Made by a program: the position numbers and the translations under genes. The notes under the pieces were generated by a model that had not been told where the DNA came from, ran no database searches, and saw nothing but the letters and a program-made list of their open reading frames with translations. Shown here piece after piece: positions 32,635 to 32,939 of a stretch of DNA of 32,939 nt. Each line of letters starts with the position of its first letter. Position 1 is the stretch's first letter. The stretch is from Verrucomicrobiales bacterium (lineage in GTDB: Bacteria; Verrucomicrobiota; Verrucomicrobiia; Verrucomicrobiales; DEV007): positions 1 through 32,939 of the forward strand of contig JARGOD010000054.1 of NCBI GenBank assembly GCA_029210205.1, in the 5' to 3' direction.

Positions 32635-32939
32635 TTATCCCATGATCGCAGCGCGCTTTTTGAAGTGCTTTGCGAGGAGGTAGTAGAAAACGACACGGTA
32701 TTTGCTCCGCTTCGAATACTTCGCTTTAGCAGCCGCGATACCCTCATCAAGTTTTGGTGTGTCTTTCAATCCGAGCTTGCCAATCAGGAAGTTGGTGCGG
32801 ACACGCTCGACTTCTTTTTTGTCGGAGAGAGCCACGAGGGAGGCGTCAGCGCGGTAGATGGCAGGCCCGCATGATTTGGCAACAGCGCGAAGGAAGGCTG
32901 CGTCAACTTTTTCACCGGCACCTTCAAGGTCCGCTGTAT
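32635..32939 (-). CDS. DUF2853 family protein (N-terminus beyond window edge)
   Basis: The last 101 codons of a minus-strand gene whose start lies beyond the right edge. The visible part runs from TADLEGAGEKVDAAFLRAVA through SCGPAIYRADASLVALSDKKE and TNFLIGKLGLKDTPKLDEGI to the closing YRVVFYYLLAKHFKKRAAIMG. This matches the small, mostly helical DUF2853 family of about 110-120 residues, so only a few N-terminal residues are missing. An internal ATG (32833-32835) would cut into the conserved region and is unlikely to be the start. The family has no established function. It has no signal peptide in the visible part and a basic C-terminus. A terminator lies 31 bp after the stop. Confidence 0.85.
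   Translation of the reverse strand, partial: TADLEGAGEKVDAAFLRAVAKSCGPAIYRADASLVALSDKKEVERVRTNFLIGKLGLKDTPKLDEGIAAAKAKYSKRSKYRVVFYYLLAKHFKKRAAIMG

Noticed and set aside
1..32939. Mobile elements, prophage, CRISPR, tRNA or rRNA genes
   Set aside because: No transposase, integrase, regularly spaced repeats or cloverleaf sequence was recognised. Base composition looks even throughout.

Overview
The window looks like chromosomal DNA of a heterotrophic bacterium of the Planctomycetes-Verrucomicrobia-Chlamydiae group, most likely Verrucomicrobiota. This is inferred from gene content: a PVC-type propeller/HEAT/cytochrome c protein fused to a DUF1080 domain, a Ser/Thr kinase carrying SUMF1 domains, a secreted sulfatase, a ceramidase-like hydrolase with a LamG domain, a sialate O-acetylesterase, a DUF3500 protein and a YebC protein of the MGRAFEYRR type. 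I see no rRNA, tRNA, CRISPR array, insertion sequence, integrase or phage gene. No gene-free stretch exceeds 300 bases.

Layout. 1-8569, minus strand: an AsmA/TamB-like envelope protein running off the left edge, a 1223-residue DUF1080-propeller-HEAT-cytochrome c protein, and a YebC-family regulator. 8668-12885, minus: a membrane Ser/Thr kinase with three SUMF1 domains, two of them a clear tandem duplication. 13092-14004, plus: two small polytopic membrane proteins of unknown function, possibly preceded by a tiny overlapping ORF, ending at a strong hairpin. 14048-17842, minus: a type I sulfatase followed by a ceramidase-like/LamG protein, with a long inverted repeat between them. 17940-19460, plus: a membrane-anchored alpha/beta hydrolase divergent from the sulfatase. 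19518-21907, minus: thiG followed after 8 bp by a COG2509-type FAD dehydrogenase. A bidirectional terminator at 21964-22000 isolates this pair. 22173-29991, minus: seven co-oriented genes, in transcription order a secreted cytochrome c, a Tat-exported DUF3500 protein, class I fumarase, a zinc-type dehydrogenase, sialate O-acetylesterase, an Nramp-like transporter and mscL. 30239-32563, plus: a FdhF/YdeP-type molybdopterin oxidoreductase. 32635 to the right edge, minus: a DUF2853 protein, partial.

How the genes fit together. Much of the window serves the envelope and secreted catabolism: esters (sialate O-acetylesterase, alpha/beta hydrolase), sulfate esters (sulfatase), possibly N-acyl sphingoid or similar amides (ceramidase-like), and sugar oxidation (DUF1080-propeller-cytochrome). 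Central metabolism appears as fumarase, ThiG and the YdeP-type enzyme. The points most worth a second look are the single-chain DUF1080-propeller-HEAT-cytochrome protein, the cytochrome c/DUF3500 pair, the kinase with duplicated SUMF1 domains lacking the catalytic cysteines, the Nramp-like protein without the classic DPGN motif, and the near absence of Shine-Dalgarno sequences.
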